A stretch of DNA of 64,000 nucleotides from assembly GCF_014196535.1 (NCBI RefSeq), contig NZ_JACIDU010000008.1, positions 124,001 through 188,000 of the forward strand, in the 5' to 3' direction. The notes under the pieces are model-generated. The model saw only the letters and a program-made list of their open reading frames with translations. It searched no databases and was not told the DNA's origin. This document shows positions 35,582 through 45,235 of the stretch, piece after piece. How positions within the stretch are numbered: position 1 is the stretch's first letter; every line of letters begins with the position of its first letter. Origin of the DNA: Allorhizobium borbori (GTDB taxonomy: Bacteria > Pseudomonadota > Alphaproteobacteria > Rhizobiales > Rhizobiaceae). A program made the translations under genes and the position numbers.

Positions 35582-37405
35582 ATGAGCACCAATTCGACCC
35601 GCACGCCCCTCGACCATATCCGCAACTTTTCGATCGTGGCCCACATCGACCACGGCAAATCGACGCTGGCCGATCGTCTGATCCAGACCTGCGGCGGCCT
35701 TGCCGAGCGCGAAATGTCCGAACAGGTGCTGGACTCGATGGATATCGAGCGTGAGCGCGGTATCACCATCAAGGCCCAGACCGTGCGCCTGCACTACAAG
35801 GCGAACAACGGCGAAACCTATGTGCTGAACCTCATCGACACGCCCGGCCATGTCGACTTCGCCTATGAAGTCTCGCGTTCGCTGTCGGCCTGTGAAGGGT
35901 CGCTCCTGGTGGTGGATGCCTCGCAGGGCGTGGAAGCCCAGACGCTGGCCAACGTCTATCAGGCCATCGACAACAACCATGAACTGGTGACCGTCCTCAA
36001 CAAGGTGGACCTGCCCGCCGCCGAACCGGAGCGCATCAAGGAACAGATCGAGGAAGTGATCGGCATCGACGCGTCCGACGCGGTGCTGATTTCGGCCAAG
36101 ACCGGCCTCGGCATTCCCGACGTGCTGGAAGCCATCGTGCACAAGCTGCCGCCGCCGAAGAAAGGCGATGAAAAGGCTCCGCTCAAGGCGCTGCTGGTCG
36201 ATAGCTGGTACGACACCTATCTCGGCGTCATGGTTCTCGTGCGCATTATCGACGGCGTTCTCTCCAAGGGCCAGCAGATCCGCATGATGGGCACCGGCGC
36301 AAAATACGGTGTGGAGCGCGTCGGCATTCTGACGCCCAAGATGGTCAATGTCGATTCACTCGGCCCCGGCGAAATCGGGTTCATCACCGCCTCCATCAAG
36401 GAAGTGGCCGATACCCGCGTCGGCGACACGATTACCGATGACAAGCGCCCGACCACGGAAGCCCTGCCGGGCTTCAAGCCGGCCCAGCCGGTCGTCTTCT
36501 GTGGCCTGTTCCCCGTCGATGCTGCCGATTTCGAAGACCTGCGCTCTGCCATGGGCAAGTTGCGCCTGAACGACGCGTCCTTCTCCTTCGAAATGGAATC
36601 GTCTGCGGCACTCGGCTTCGGTTTCCGGTGCGGCTTCCTCGGCCTTTTGCATCTCGAAATCATTCAGGAGCGGCTGGAGCGCGAGTTCAACCTCGATCTC
36701 GTCGCCACCGCGCCCTCGGTCGTCTACCAGATGACGCTGACCGACGGCACGGAGAAGGAGCTGCACAATCCGGCCGACATGCCGGATGTGGTCAAGATCA
36801 AGGAAATCCGCGAGCCGTGGATCAAGGCGACAATCATGACGCCGGACGATTACCTCGGCTCGATCCTCAAGCTTTGCCAGGATCGCCGCGGTATCCAGAC
36901 CGAACTGACCTATGTCGGCTCGCGCGCCATGCTGACCTATGAACTGCCGCTCAACGAAGTGGTGTTCGACTTCTACGACCGCCTGAAGTCGATTTCCAAG
37001 GGCTACGCCTCCTTCGACTACAACATCACGGACTACCGCGAAGGCGACCTTGTGAAAATGTCGATCCTCGTCAACGGCGATCCGGTCGATGCGCTTTCGA
37101 TGCTGGTCCACCGTTCGGCGGCCGACCGGCGCGGGCGCGGCATGTGCGAAAAGCTCAAGGAGCTTATTCCCCCGCATATGTTCCAGATCCCGATCCAGGC
37201 AGCCATCGGCGGCAAGGTCATTGCCCGCGAAACCGTGCGCGCACTGCGCAAGGACGTGACGGCTAAGTGCTACGGCGGCGACGCCACCCGCAAGCGCAAG
37301 CTGCTGGACAAGCAGAAGGAAGGCAAGAAGCGCATGCGGCAGTTCGGCAAGGTCGAAATTCCGCAGGAAGCCTTCATCGCCGCCCTCAAGATGAACGACG
37401 AGTAA
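35582..37405 (+). CDS. lepA: elongation factor 4 (LepA)
   Basis: The 607-residue translational GTPase back-translocates stalled ribosomes. The GTP motifs are [14 protein letters not shown] near residue 20, DTPGHVDF near 86 and [13 protein letters not shown] near 140. [15 protein letters not shown] is diagnostic for LepA, and the C-terminal domain ends [18 protein letters not shown] start at [20 protein letters not shown], as in the family; a frame from 35546 would add 12 residues. The upstream ribosome-binding site is weak. A clear hairpin follows the gene. Confidence 0.96.
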   Translation: MSTNSTRTPLDHIRNFSIVAHIDHGKSTLADRLIQTCGGLAEREMSEQVLDSMDIERERGITIKAQTVRLHYKANNGETYVLNLIDTPGHVDFAYEVSRSLSACEGSLLVVDASQGVEAQTLANVYQAIDNNHELVTVLNKVDLPAAEPERIKEQIEEVIGIDASDAVLISAKTGLGIPDVLEAIVHKLPPPKKGDEKAPLKALLVDSWYDTYLGVMVLVRIIDGVLSKGQQIRMMGTGAKYGVERVGILTPKMVNVDSLGPGEIGFITASIKEVADTRVGDTITDDKRPTTEALPGFKPAQPVVFCGLFPVDAADFEDLRSAMGKLRLNDASFSFEMESSAALGFGFRCGFLGLLHLEIIQERLEREFNLDLVATAPSVVYQMTLTDGTEKELHNPADMPDVVKIKEIREPWIKATIMTPDDYLGSILKLCQDRRGIQTELTYVGSRAMLTYELPLNEVVFDFYDRLKSISKGYASFDYNITDYREGDLVKMSILVNGDPVDALSMLVHRSAADRRGRGMCEKLKELIPPHMFQIPIQAAIGGKVIARETVRALRKDVTAKCYGGDATRKRKLLDKQKEGKKRMRQFGKVEIPQEAFIAALKMNDE

Positions 37406-37429
37406 GGCCGGAGGCTCCGCCTTCCCATG

Positions 37430-37459
37430 TTTATGGCGCCCTGCATTGGGCGCCATAAA
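37430..37459 (+). terminator. terminator-like hairpin after lepA
   Basis: TTTATGGCGCCC pairs with GGGCGCCATAAA, a 12-bp stem with a 6-nt loop, 24 bp after the lepA stop. No T run follows. Confidence 0.65.
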
Positions 37460-37507
37460 TCGACCGCCATCCTGCGCTCTACTGGGTTTTCCGGGAGGAT
37501 AAGGGTC

Positions 37508-37837
37508 ATGTTCAAATCGTCGTCGCCAAGCCAGTCTTTCGAACACCGCGTGTTGCTTGCAGCAACCGTCGCGCTCGGCCTTTGTCTTTCCGCAGCCGGC
37601 GCGCTTGCTCAGCAATATCCCAATCTGGAAGTAACGCCTGACCGACGTGGCGGCGCGACCGGCCAGTATGGCGGTCAGAACTTTCAGGTGGAACGGGACT
37701 ATAGCCGCCCCCAGAGCCAGCCCGGATCGCAGCGCCGTAATCCGGTCATCGTCGTTCCGCCGCAGCAAAAACGCACAGGCGGTACAACGCAGTCCCGTTG
37801 TTACACGGACGAGCGCGGTCAATCGACCTGCTACTGA
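37508..37837 (+). CDS. small secreted protein of unknown function
   Basis: The 109-residue protein has a signal peptide (cleavage near LSAAGALA-QQ, residue 34). The mature part is rich in Gln, Pro, Arg and Gly and ends SRCYTDERGQSTCY, two cysteines that could form a disulfide. The start at 37508 is chosen by AAGGG just upstream; an earlier in-frame ATG at 37427 lies in the lepA hairpin. No family is recognised. It opens a group of small secreted proteins. Confidence 0.7.
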   Translation: MFKSSSPSQSFEHRVLLAATVALGLCLSAAGALAQQYPNLEVTPDRRGGATGQYGGQNFQVERDYSRPQSQPGSQRRNPVIVVPPQQKRTGGTTQSRCYTDERGQSTCY

Positions 37838-37873
37838 CCAGCTCATTGCCGAGCGCCCTGAGGCGGGACCGGC

Positions 37874-38398
37874 TTATTGCGGTGGCAGGCCGGGCACCCG
37901 GCTCAAGATTTGCGCCAGGCTCTTTCCGTCGATCACGCAGTCCGCTGTCATTTCAGCGTCTTCGCCGGGAAGAATGCGGCATTCGAGAAATTTTCCCCGC
38001 ACGATATTGCCAAGCGCCTTGAACGCGTTCAGGCCACAGGCGAACCGGCGCCCCTGCGCGTCTATGCAAACGCGGTTGCGCTCCACGGGCGCCAGATCCA
38101 TGACCCGGTAAGTTACCCCGTTGAAACTGAAGTGATTGCTGTCCAGTGCACGCCAGCGGCCGTCCGCGCGAAATTTGAGGGGATAGGGATCGGGCGGAAC
38201 AGGGAGGCGCTCGAATTCCTGATTCTGCGCATTGACCACCTTCACCGGAACGTTTGTCCAGAGGCCTTCGGCACTCACATCCAGCCTGACGTTCCTCGAT
38301 GTCGGGGAGCCGGACGTTTCAGTAGCGACCTGAACCACCAGAACGCCTGCGAACAGAACGAACGCAATCTGGGCGATCAGCGCCAAAAATGCCTTCAT
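37874..38398 (-). CDS. secreted or anchored protein with a degenerate nuclease (SNase)-like domain
   Basis: The 174-residue protein has an N-terminal hydrophobic helix (AFLALIAQIAFVLFAGVLVVQV), a signal peptide or anchor. The second half, YRVMDLAPVERNRVC ... RFACGLNAFKALGNIVRGKFLECRI ... DCVIDGKSLAQIL, follows the strand order of staphylococcal nuclease-like proteins (R..DAP.E, CG..A...L, C....G..L). The GR that carries the third catalytic arginine is replaced by EM, so activity is doubtful. The family assignment is by pattern and needs a profile search. Start at MKAFLAL by the signal peptide. Confidence 0.6.
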   Translation of the reverse strand: MKAFLALIAQIAFVLFAGVLVVQVATETSGSPTSRNVRLDVSAEGLWTNVPVKVVNAQNQEFERLPVPPDPYPLKFRADGRWRALDSNHFSFNGVTYRVMDLAPVERNRVCIDAQGRRFACGLNAFKALGNIVRGKFLECRILPGEDAEMTADCVIDGKSLAQILSRVPGLPPQ

Positions 38399-38522
38399 CC
38401 CATTCCCCCCGAGGCCGCACCGTTTCACATCGGAGCGTATCCGGGGCCTTCAAGTCTTTAAAGATGTTTTTGTTCCATCCGCCCCTGAAGAACGTCAGGC
38501 AACTTGTGCTTCGCCGGACGTA

Positions 38523-38915
38523 TCAGCGGATATCGAACGAAAAAGTGCAGGGCTTGTTCTCGACCCATGCGGCTCGCGATTGGTGAAACTGCAACGTAAA
38601 TGTCTCGCCCGCCTGCGCATGTTGCACACGTACGACCGGAAAGCGGCTTGGATTGAACTGGTATCCCAGTTCGGAGCTCCGCTGCAATTCGAAACCGCAA
38701 AAGCCGTTTTCCGCCTCCAGCGTGAAGGTAATGTCGCGCGCTTCCGTGGACTTGAACAGAAACACGTTCGGCTTTCCCAGAACGACGGCGTTCTTGACAC
38801 CGTTCGCCTTCTCAGCGGTCGAAAGGAAAACCTCGGTCGGCAATTCCATCGCAAGGACGGGGCAGGCTCCGAAAGCGACAAGAAAAACGGCCTGAAGGAA
38901 AAGCGGGGAACGCAT
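38523..38915 (-). CDS. small secreted protein of unknown function
   Basis: The 130-residue protein has a signal peptide (residues 1-22, ending PVLA-ME). The mature part looks like a beta-sandwich (FLFKSTEARDITFTLEAENGFCGFELQRSSELGYQF) with two cysteines. AAGGAG 6 nt before the ATG fixes the start. It lies between a nuclease-like gene and a LysE gene on the same strand. No family recognised. Confidence 0.72.
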   Translation of the reverse strand: MRSPLFLQAVFLVAFGACPVLAMELPTEVFLSTAEKANGVKNAVVLGKPNVFLFKSTEARDITFTLEAENGFCGFELQRSSELGYQFNPSRFPVVRVQHAQAGETFTLQFHQSRAAWVENKPCTFSFDIR

Positions 38916-38986
38916 GATGATCTCCTTAAAAATCATCCTGCTCACATATGCCCGGAAATAGCTATCGAATTCGTGCCCGCAGACGC

Positions 38987-39562
38987 TTAGAGCCAACCGA
39001 GCGAGCTGCCCGCGAGGCTGACGGCAAACGCCATGAGAAAACTTGCCGCCACGCGGCAGAAGAGACAGGGAAAGCGCCGGCTGGCAAAACGAAGGATCGA
39101 GGCACCAGCCGAAAGCCAGAACGCCGCCACGGCGGCAACGATCATCGCGAAAACACCAAGACGCGGCAAGGTCTGGAAAAAGGAGCCATTGGGCAGGAGT
39201 GCAATCCCGAAGATCAGCGCCTTCGGGTTCAGCATGGTGGTCACGAAGACCTGCCGGAACGTGATGAGACCACGCTCCGTGATTTCACCCAGCGGCGTCA
39301 CCCAGAGCTTCATCGCAAGCAGTGTGACCCAGGCCGCCGAGCATAGCTTCAATGCGCTTGCCGCCATCGGATGGTCGGCCAGAAACGGGCCGGCAAAGGC
39401 GATGAGCGGCACGATGGTGGCAAGGTAGCCGAGATTTTCAGCGAGGATGAGAGGCAGGCTGCGACGGAAGCCCGCCGAAGCGCCGCCTATGGCCAGCAAT
39501 GTGTTGGTGGGACCGGGCGTCAGCAACAGAAGTGTGATTGCCAGCATCAGGCTCGCCGTCAT
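38987..39562 (-). CDS. LysE/RhtB-family amino-acid exporter
   Basis: The 191-residue inner-membrane protein has six predicted helices and starts MTASLMLAITLLLLTPGPTNTLLAIGGASAGF, the LysE/RhtB signature PGPxxxLxxxxGxxxG in slightly altered form. FVTTMLNPKALIFGIALLP is the usual third-helix motif. Substrate unknown; relatives export lysine, homoserine or threonine. A ribosome-binding site GGGAG precedes the ATG. Confidence 0.88.
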   Translation of the reverse strand: MTASLMLAITLLLLTPGPTNTLLAIGGASAGFRRSLPLILAENLGYLATIVPLIAFAGPFLADHPMAASALKLCSAAWVTLLAMKLWVTPLGEITERGLITFRQVFVTTMLNPKALIFGIALLPNGSFFQTLPRLGVFAMIVAAVAAFWLSAGASILRFASRRFPCLFCRVAASFLMAFAVSLAGSSLGWL

Positions 39563-39726
39563 TTCTTCGTCTCCCGCCGGTTTTCATTGTTGATGCGGCG
39601 CTGATATTCTCGAAGACACGCCGTCAAGCAAGGGAATGAGATTCCAAAATCACGAGGTTCACGCCGTAGATTTTCTTGCCCGCAATGGCCTGCGACGTTA
39701 ATGCCTTTCTATTCAGGGAGTTTGCG

Positions 39727-40053
39727 ATGACCGAGACCACAACCACCAGCGAAAATGCCGCACCCTGGCCACGCATTGCGATTACCTATTGCACCCAGTG
39801 CAACTGGCTTCTGCGGGCAGGCTGGATGGCGCAGGAATTGCTGCAGACATTCGGCCAGACGCTTGGTGAAGTCGCGCTCATTCCCGCCACCGGCGGTGCC
39901 TTCGAGATCACGCTCGATGGCCAGACCATCTGGGAGCGCAAGACGGATGGCGGCTTTCCCGGCCCGGCGGAATTGAAGCAGCGCGTGCGCGACATCATCG
40001 ACCCCGACCGCGATCTCGGCCATACCGACCGGAAGAAGAAGGACGACGCGTAA
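39727..40053 (+). CDS. Rdx-family (SelT/SelW/SelH-like) thioredoxin-fold protein
   Basis: The 108-residue protein has the redox motif CTQC at residues 22-25 in IAITYCTQCNWLLRAGWMAQELL, where eukaryotic homologues have CxxU. GGAFEITLDGQTIWERKTDGGFP is the second conserved block of the family. The cytoplasmic function is thought to be thiol-based but undefined. AGGGAG supports the ATG at 39727. A strong terminator follows, so it is not part of the frm operon. Confidence 0.88.
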   Translation: MTETTTTSENAAPWPRIAITYCTQCNWLLRAGWMAQELLQTFGQTLGEVALIPATGGAFEITLDGQTIWERKTDGGFPGPAELKQRVRDIIDPDRDLGHTDRKKKDDA

Positions 40054-40079
40054 CCGCACTCTTTCAGTCCTCCATTCAG

Positions 40080-40102
40080 GCCCGCCGCGTGCGGGCTTTT
40101 TT
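40080..40102 (+). terminator. Rho-independent terminator after the Rdx gene
   Basis: GCCCGC pairs with GCGGGC over a 5-nt loop and six T follow directly. Confidence 0.9.
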
Positions 40103-40136
40103 CTTGGGCAGATGCCTCATCCGTTTCGGCATACAC

Positions 40137-40176
40137 GATACTCCCATGGGTATGTTGACATACCCCATGCAGTATC
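40137..40176. promoter_or_regulatory. 40-bp nested dyad, candidate FrmR operator
   Basis: The axis is TTGA at 40155-40158. On either side lie GGGTATG and CATACCC (7 bp), then 5-bp spacers, then GATACT and AGTATC (6 bp). A TTGACA -35-like element sits at the centre. It ends 27 bp before the frmR start, so tetramers of the CsoR/RcnR-type FrmR bound here would cover the promoter. Confidence 0.75.
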
Positions 40177-40203
40177 TGTATGCCTCCTTTCAGGAGAGGT
40201 TTC

Positions 40204-40488
40204 ATGCCCCATTCACCCGAAGACAAGAAGCGAGCACTGGTGCGGTTGAAACGCATCAAGGGCCAGGTCGAAGCGCTGGAACGCGCCGTCGAGGCCGGCA
40301 CGGAATGCAGCCTGCTCCTGCAACAGATCGCCGCCCTTCGGGGTGCGACGGGTGGGTTGATGGCCGAGGTGCTGGATATCCACCTGAGGGAAAGTCTGGC
40401 GCAAAGGGCTGAAGGCCCCATATCCTCCACCGATACCGGCGACAATCTGGACGCCATCATGAAGATCGTGCGCACCTATCTCAAGTGA
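40204..40488 (+). CDS. frmR: formaldehyde-responsive repressor FrmR (CsoR/RcnR family)
   Basis: The 94-residue helical protein has the CsoR/RcnR fold: [40 protein letters not shown]. Cysteine near residue 35 (GTECSLL) and histidine near 60 (LDIHLRE) are present, and the second metal cysteine of CsoR is absent, which fits FrmR, where formaldehyde cross-links Cys35 to the N-terminal proline exposed after Met removal; the sequence begins MPHS. It is first in frmR-frmA-fghA, 31 bp before frmA. Confidence 0.92.
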   Translation: MPHSPEDKKRALVRLKRIKGQVEALERAVEAGTECSLLLQQIAALRGATGGLMAEVLDIHLRESLAQRAEGPISSTDTGDNLDAIMKIVRTYLK

Positions 40489-40519
40489 CCGCACCCGCCA
40501 CAGCCAAGGAGACAAGACC

Positions 40520-41632
<1,113 letters not shown>

Positions 41633-41640
41633 GGTCGGTC

Positions 41641-42483
41641 ATGACACTTGAAACCATTTCCACCGCGAAAGCGCATGGCGGGGTGCAGGGTGTTTACCGC
41701 CATGCCTCCGCCGAGACGAAGACACCGATGACCTTCGCCGTCTTCGTGCCACCCCACGAGCAAGGCGCAAAGCTGCCGGTGCTCTGGTATCTCTCGGGGC
41801 TCACCTGCACCCATGCCAACTGCATGGACAAGGGCGAGTATCGCCGTCTTGCCGCCGAACTCGGCCTCATCGTCGTTCTGCCAGACACCTCTCCGCGCGG
41901 CGAAACCGTGCCGGATGAAAAGGATAACTGGCAGTTCGGTTCGGGTGCCGGCTTCTATGTCGATGCGACGCAGGCACCCTATGCCGAGAACTACCGGATG
42001 TATTCCTACGTCACCAAGGAATTGCCGGCGGTAATCGCAGCCAATTTCCCGGCGGATATGAGCCGCCAGGGCATTACCGGCCACTCCATGGGCGGCCACG
42101 GTGCCCTGACGATCGCACTCAAAAATCCGGACACATTCAAGAGCGCCTCAGCCTTTGCACCCATCGTCAAGCCGAGCGTGGCCGGCTGGTCAAAGCCAGC
42201 GCTTGAAAAATACCTCGGCGCGGATGAAACCGCCTGGCGGGCTTATGACATGGTTCTTCTGATTGAAGACGGCAAGCGCTTCCCCGAACTCCTCGTGGAT
42301 CAGGGCGAGGCCGACAGTTTCCTGACGACCGGCCTGATGCCGGAACTTCTGGTCGACGCCGCCGCAAAGGCAGGCCAGAAGGTCGTCTTGAATTTGCGGG
42401 AAGGTTACGACCATTCCTACAACTTCATCTCCACCTTCATGGACGACCACCTGCGCTGGCACGCGGCGCGGCTGAAGGCTTGA
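41641..42483 (+). CDS. fghA: S-formylglutathione hydrolase
   Basis: The 280-residue esterase D-type serine hydrolase releases formate and glutathione from S-formylglutathione. GLTCTHANCMDKG supplies the oxyanion region, GHSMGGHGALTIAL the nucleophile near residue 149, VDQGEADSFL the aspartate near 225 and GYDHSYNFISTF the histidine near 258. It follows frmA by 8 bp, completing the formaldehyde detoxification pathway. Confidence 0.95.
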   Translation: MTLETISTAKAHGGVQGVYRHASAETKTPMTFAVFVPPHEQGAKLPVLWYLSGLTCTHANCMDKGEYRRLAAELGLIVVLPDTSPRGETVPDEKDNWQFGSGAGFYVDATQAPYAENYRMYSYVTKELPAVIAANFPADMSRQGITGHSMGGHGALTIALKNPDTFKSASAFAPIVKPSVAGWSKPALEKYLGADETAWRAYDMVLLIEDGKRFPELLVDQGEADSFLTTGLMPELLVDAAAKAGQKVVLNLREGYDHSYNFISTFMDDHLRWHAARLKA

Positions 42484-42646
42484 CCTGCGCCGGTCCGGGG
42501 GTGGCAAACGCCGCCCCGGACCTTGCAAATCGACATCAGCCTTCGCCTTCGCGGTTGATGAATGCGAAAACGGCTCCTAGACTAAAGTCCGAATAAGACG
42601 TGCCGAATGAAGCGCTTCAGGCGTCACCGGCTGAAGCGGACCTGCC

Positions 42647-43384
42647 ATGAAAACCTATTTCCTCAGCCTTGCAGACCGGGACCGCAGCGAACGCGGCGAC
42701 CGGCACCTTGCCTATGTGCTTGCCTTCGTGGCGGGCGGGGTGAATGCAGGCGGCTTCATGGCCGTGCATCAGTATACCTCGCATATGTCCGGCATGATTT
42801 CGTCCCTTGCCGATAACATCGTGCTGGGAAACATGAAACTCGTGGGGCTGGCGCTTGGCGCAATCGCCGCCTTTGTCTCGGGGGCCGCGACCTCGGCCAT
42901 CCTCATCAACTGGGCCCGGCGGCGAAACCTGCACTCGCAATATGCCCTGCCGCTGGCGCTGGAGGCCGCACTGTTCGTGGTGTTTGCCGGCAGCATCGCC
43001 GTTTCCGACATTGCGCCGATGCGCTACACGCTGCTGATCGTCGTGCTTCTCTGCTATGTCATGGGCTTGCAGAACGCCATGATTACCAAGCTCTCCGGCG
43101 CGCGCATCCGCACCACCCATGTCACTGGCATGGTGACGGATGTCGGCATCGAGTTCGGCAAGCTGCTTTACCGCAACGGGCCGCTGCCACGTCCGGGTCT
43201 GCCGCCCGTCAGGGCCGACCGGGCCAAGCTGCAGTTGCTGCTCAGCATGATCGGCCTGTTCTTCAGCGGCGGCATCTGTGGCGCATTTCTGTTCGCCCTG
43301 TTCGGACTGCCCGCCGCCCTCGTCTTCGCCATACCGCTCACGCTGATCGCCATATTCCCGCTGGTTGCTGATGTCCGGGCCTGA
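42647..43384 (+). CDS. YoaK (DUF1275) family membrane protein
   Basis: The 245-residue protein has six to seven predicted helices. VLAFVAGGVNAGGFMAVHQYTSHMSGMISSLADNI and MGLQNAMITKLSGARIRTTHVTGMVTDVGIE are the DUF1275 hallmarks. Function is undefined; family members have been proposed as small transport proteins. It lies 163 bp after fghA and probably has its own promoter. Convergent with the next MFS gene. Confidence 0.86.
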   Translation: MKTYFLSLADRDRSERGDRHLAYVLAFVAGGVNAGGFMAVHQYTSHMSGMISSLADNIVLGNMKLVGLALGAIAAFVSGAATSAILINWARRRNLHSQYALPLALEAALFVVFAGSIAVSDIAPMRYTLLIVVLLCYVMGLQNAMITKLSGARIRTTHVTGMVTDVGIEFGKLLYRNGPLPRPGLPPVRADRAKLQLLLSMIGLFFSGGICGAFLFALFGLPAALVFAIPLTLIAIFPLVADVRA

Positions 43385-43395
43385 TCCAGTTCCCG

Positions 43396-45036
43396 TCAGA
43401 GAATCGGATGGTGATCGTGGTGCTGCGGTTTGAGCGGCATGTCGTCCTGGCGCGGCACGGTCTGGCGCTCGATCATGCGGTGAACCCTCGGCTTTTCCGA
43501 ACCGCGATGCAGCGCCAGCAGACGTTCCGTCACCTCGGCATCCGCCTGCGTGCGGCGCTGGTTGTGGCGGATATATTCAACCCAGGTCGGAACGTGATAG
43601 GTCTCGGTCCAGATGTCCGGTGTCTCGAGATCGCGCAGCAGCGCCCATTGCTGCGCCCCGTCCCTCAGCCGGATACGCCGGCGGTCGGTCATGGCGGCCA
43701 GAAAGGCCGGGACGTCCTCCTGCGCAATCTGGTAGTCCACCATGATCATGATCGGACCGCTGCGGGAGCGGATGTCGAGGCTGAGTTCCGGCTCGCTGAA
43801 GCGGTTGAGCGGGTCGAGATTGAGATCATTGAAGGGCGGTAGAGGCTGGCGAAGGCCGACAGCAAGCCCGATCAGCATCGCGAAGCTGGACAGGACCAGC
43901 GCGACTTCCGGCCCCTGCCCTTCCGAAATCACGCCCCAGATCCAGCTTCCGAGCGCCATGCCGCCGAAAGTCGCCGTCTGATAGAGCGCCAAAGCCCTGC
44001 CAACCACCCAGCGTGGCGTGGAAAGCTGAACCGTGACATTGAACAGCGACAGCGCCATGACCCAGCAGGCACCGGCCGGCAGGAGAACCAGACAGTCCAG
44101 CCAGATCGAACGGCTGACGGCAAGCACGCCGAGACAGGCGGCAAAGCCGGCAAAGGCAAAGCGCACTATGGTTTCATTGGCCAGAACCTCGCGCACCCGA
44201 CCGTTTGCCAGCGCACCGCCGATGGCGCCAAGGCCGAAGCAGCCGAGCAGCACGCCATAGCTGAAAGCGTCACCGTTCAGCATATCGCGTGTGATAACCG
44301 GTAAAAGTGCGAGAACGGAAATGGCGAAGGTGCCGAACAGAAAGCCCCGGAACATGACCTTGATAAGGTTCGGCGACATGGAGACATAGCGCAGACCGGC
44401 CATAACGGCGCTGCCGAAATGTTCCCGCGGCAGGCCCGACGGGCGCGGCTCCGGCTTCCAGAACCATATGGCGCCGATGAGTGCGAGATAGCTGACGGCA
44501 TTGAAGGCAAAGGCTACCGCAGCGCCGGCCACCGCAACGATGGCGCCACCGAAGGCCGGGCCGATGGAGCGCATGAGGTTGAAGCTCATGCTGTTCAGCG
44601 AAATGGCAGCCGGCACATCCTCACGCGGCACAATATCGCCGACCGAAGCCTGCCAGGACGGATTATGCAGCGCCGTGCCGCAACCAATGAGGAAGGTGAA
44701 GCACAACAGCAGCCAGGGCGTGATCAACCCTGCAAAGGCCGCGAAGGCAAGAAGCAGCGAAACAGCCAGCATGAAGAGCTGGGCCGCCAGCATGATGCGA
44801 CGACGGTCGAAATTATCGGCAAGCGCACCCGAAGCGAGTGAGAAAATCATCACCGGCAGCGTGGTCGAAGCCTGCACCAGCGCCACCATATCCTGCGACG
44901 GCGAGATTGTCGCCATCAACCAGCCAGCGCCCACCCCCTGAATGAGCCCGCCGAGATTGGAAACCAGCGTGGCGATCCACAGCGCGCGAAACACCGGATG
45001 GCGGAACAACGCAAGTGTCGGCCTTCTCTGCGGCAC
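43396..45036 (-). CDS. MFS_3-type transporter with a C-terminal soluble domain (EntS-like)
   Basis: The 546-residue protein has an N-terminal MFS part of about eleven to twelve helices (LFRHPVFRALWIATLVSNLGG, ALADNFDRRRIMLAAQ) of the family that includes the enterobactin exporter EntS. From about residue 440 a soluble domain follows (MVDYQIAQEDVPAFLAAMTD, WALLRDLETPDIWTETYHV, YIRHNQRRTQADAEV) that resembles the antibiotic-biosynthesis monooxygenase ferredoxin-like fold. Members with this layout are common in proteobacteria. I start at the GTG at 45036, which has GGGGAG 6 nt upstream; an upstream GTG at 45060 has none. Confidence 0.87.
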   Translation of the reverse strand: MPQRRPTLALFRHPVFRALWIATLVSNLGGLIQGVGAGWLMATISPSQDMVALVQASTTLPVMIFSLASGALADNFDRRRIMLAAQLFMLAVSLLLAFAAFAGLITPWLLLCFTFLIGCGTALHNPSWQASVGDIVPREDVPAAISLNSMSFNLMRSIGPAFGGAIVAVAGAAVAFAFNAVSYLALIGAIWFWKPEPRPSGLPREHFGSAVMAGLRYVSMSPNLIKVMFRGFLFGTFAISVLALLPVITRDMLNGDAFSYGVLLGCFGLGAIGGALANGRVREVLANETIVRFAFAGFAACLGVLAVSRSIWLDCLVLLPAGACWVMALSLFNVTVQLSTPRWVVGRALALYQTATFGGMALGSWIWGVISEGQGPEVALVLSSFAMLIGLAVGLRQPLPPFNDLNLDPLNRFSEPELSLDIRSRSGPIMIMVDYQIAQEDVPAFLAAMTDRRRIRLRDGAQQWALLRDLETPDIWTETYHVPTWVEYIRHNQRRTQADAEVTERLLALHRGSEKPRVHRMIERQTVPRQDDMPLKPQHHDHHPIL

Positions 45037-45142
45037 ATCATTCTCCCCGGCCAGCGCCACTTGAGTCCATTGATATCCGGCAAGTTACAGCGAAATAGCG
45101 TCGAGGCAATTGCCGGCAAGGGCAAAAAGAGTTTGTCCGGAC

Positions 45143-45179
45143 CATTTCCCGCTTGCCTCCCGCCAAGGAACGGGAAATG
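45143..45179. promoter_or_regulatory. inverted repeat between divergent MFS and amidohydrolase genes
   Basis: CATTTCCCG and CGGGAAATG are perfect 9-bp arms 19 bp apart, in the middle of the 199-bp divergent region. It may be an operator serving both genes. Confidence 0.45.
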
Positions 45180-45235
45180 CTGCGATATATCCCTATTGTG
45201 CAACGCACCAAAAATAACGCCAGAGGACGAACGAC

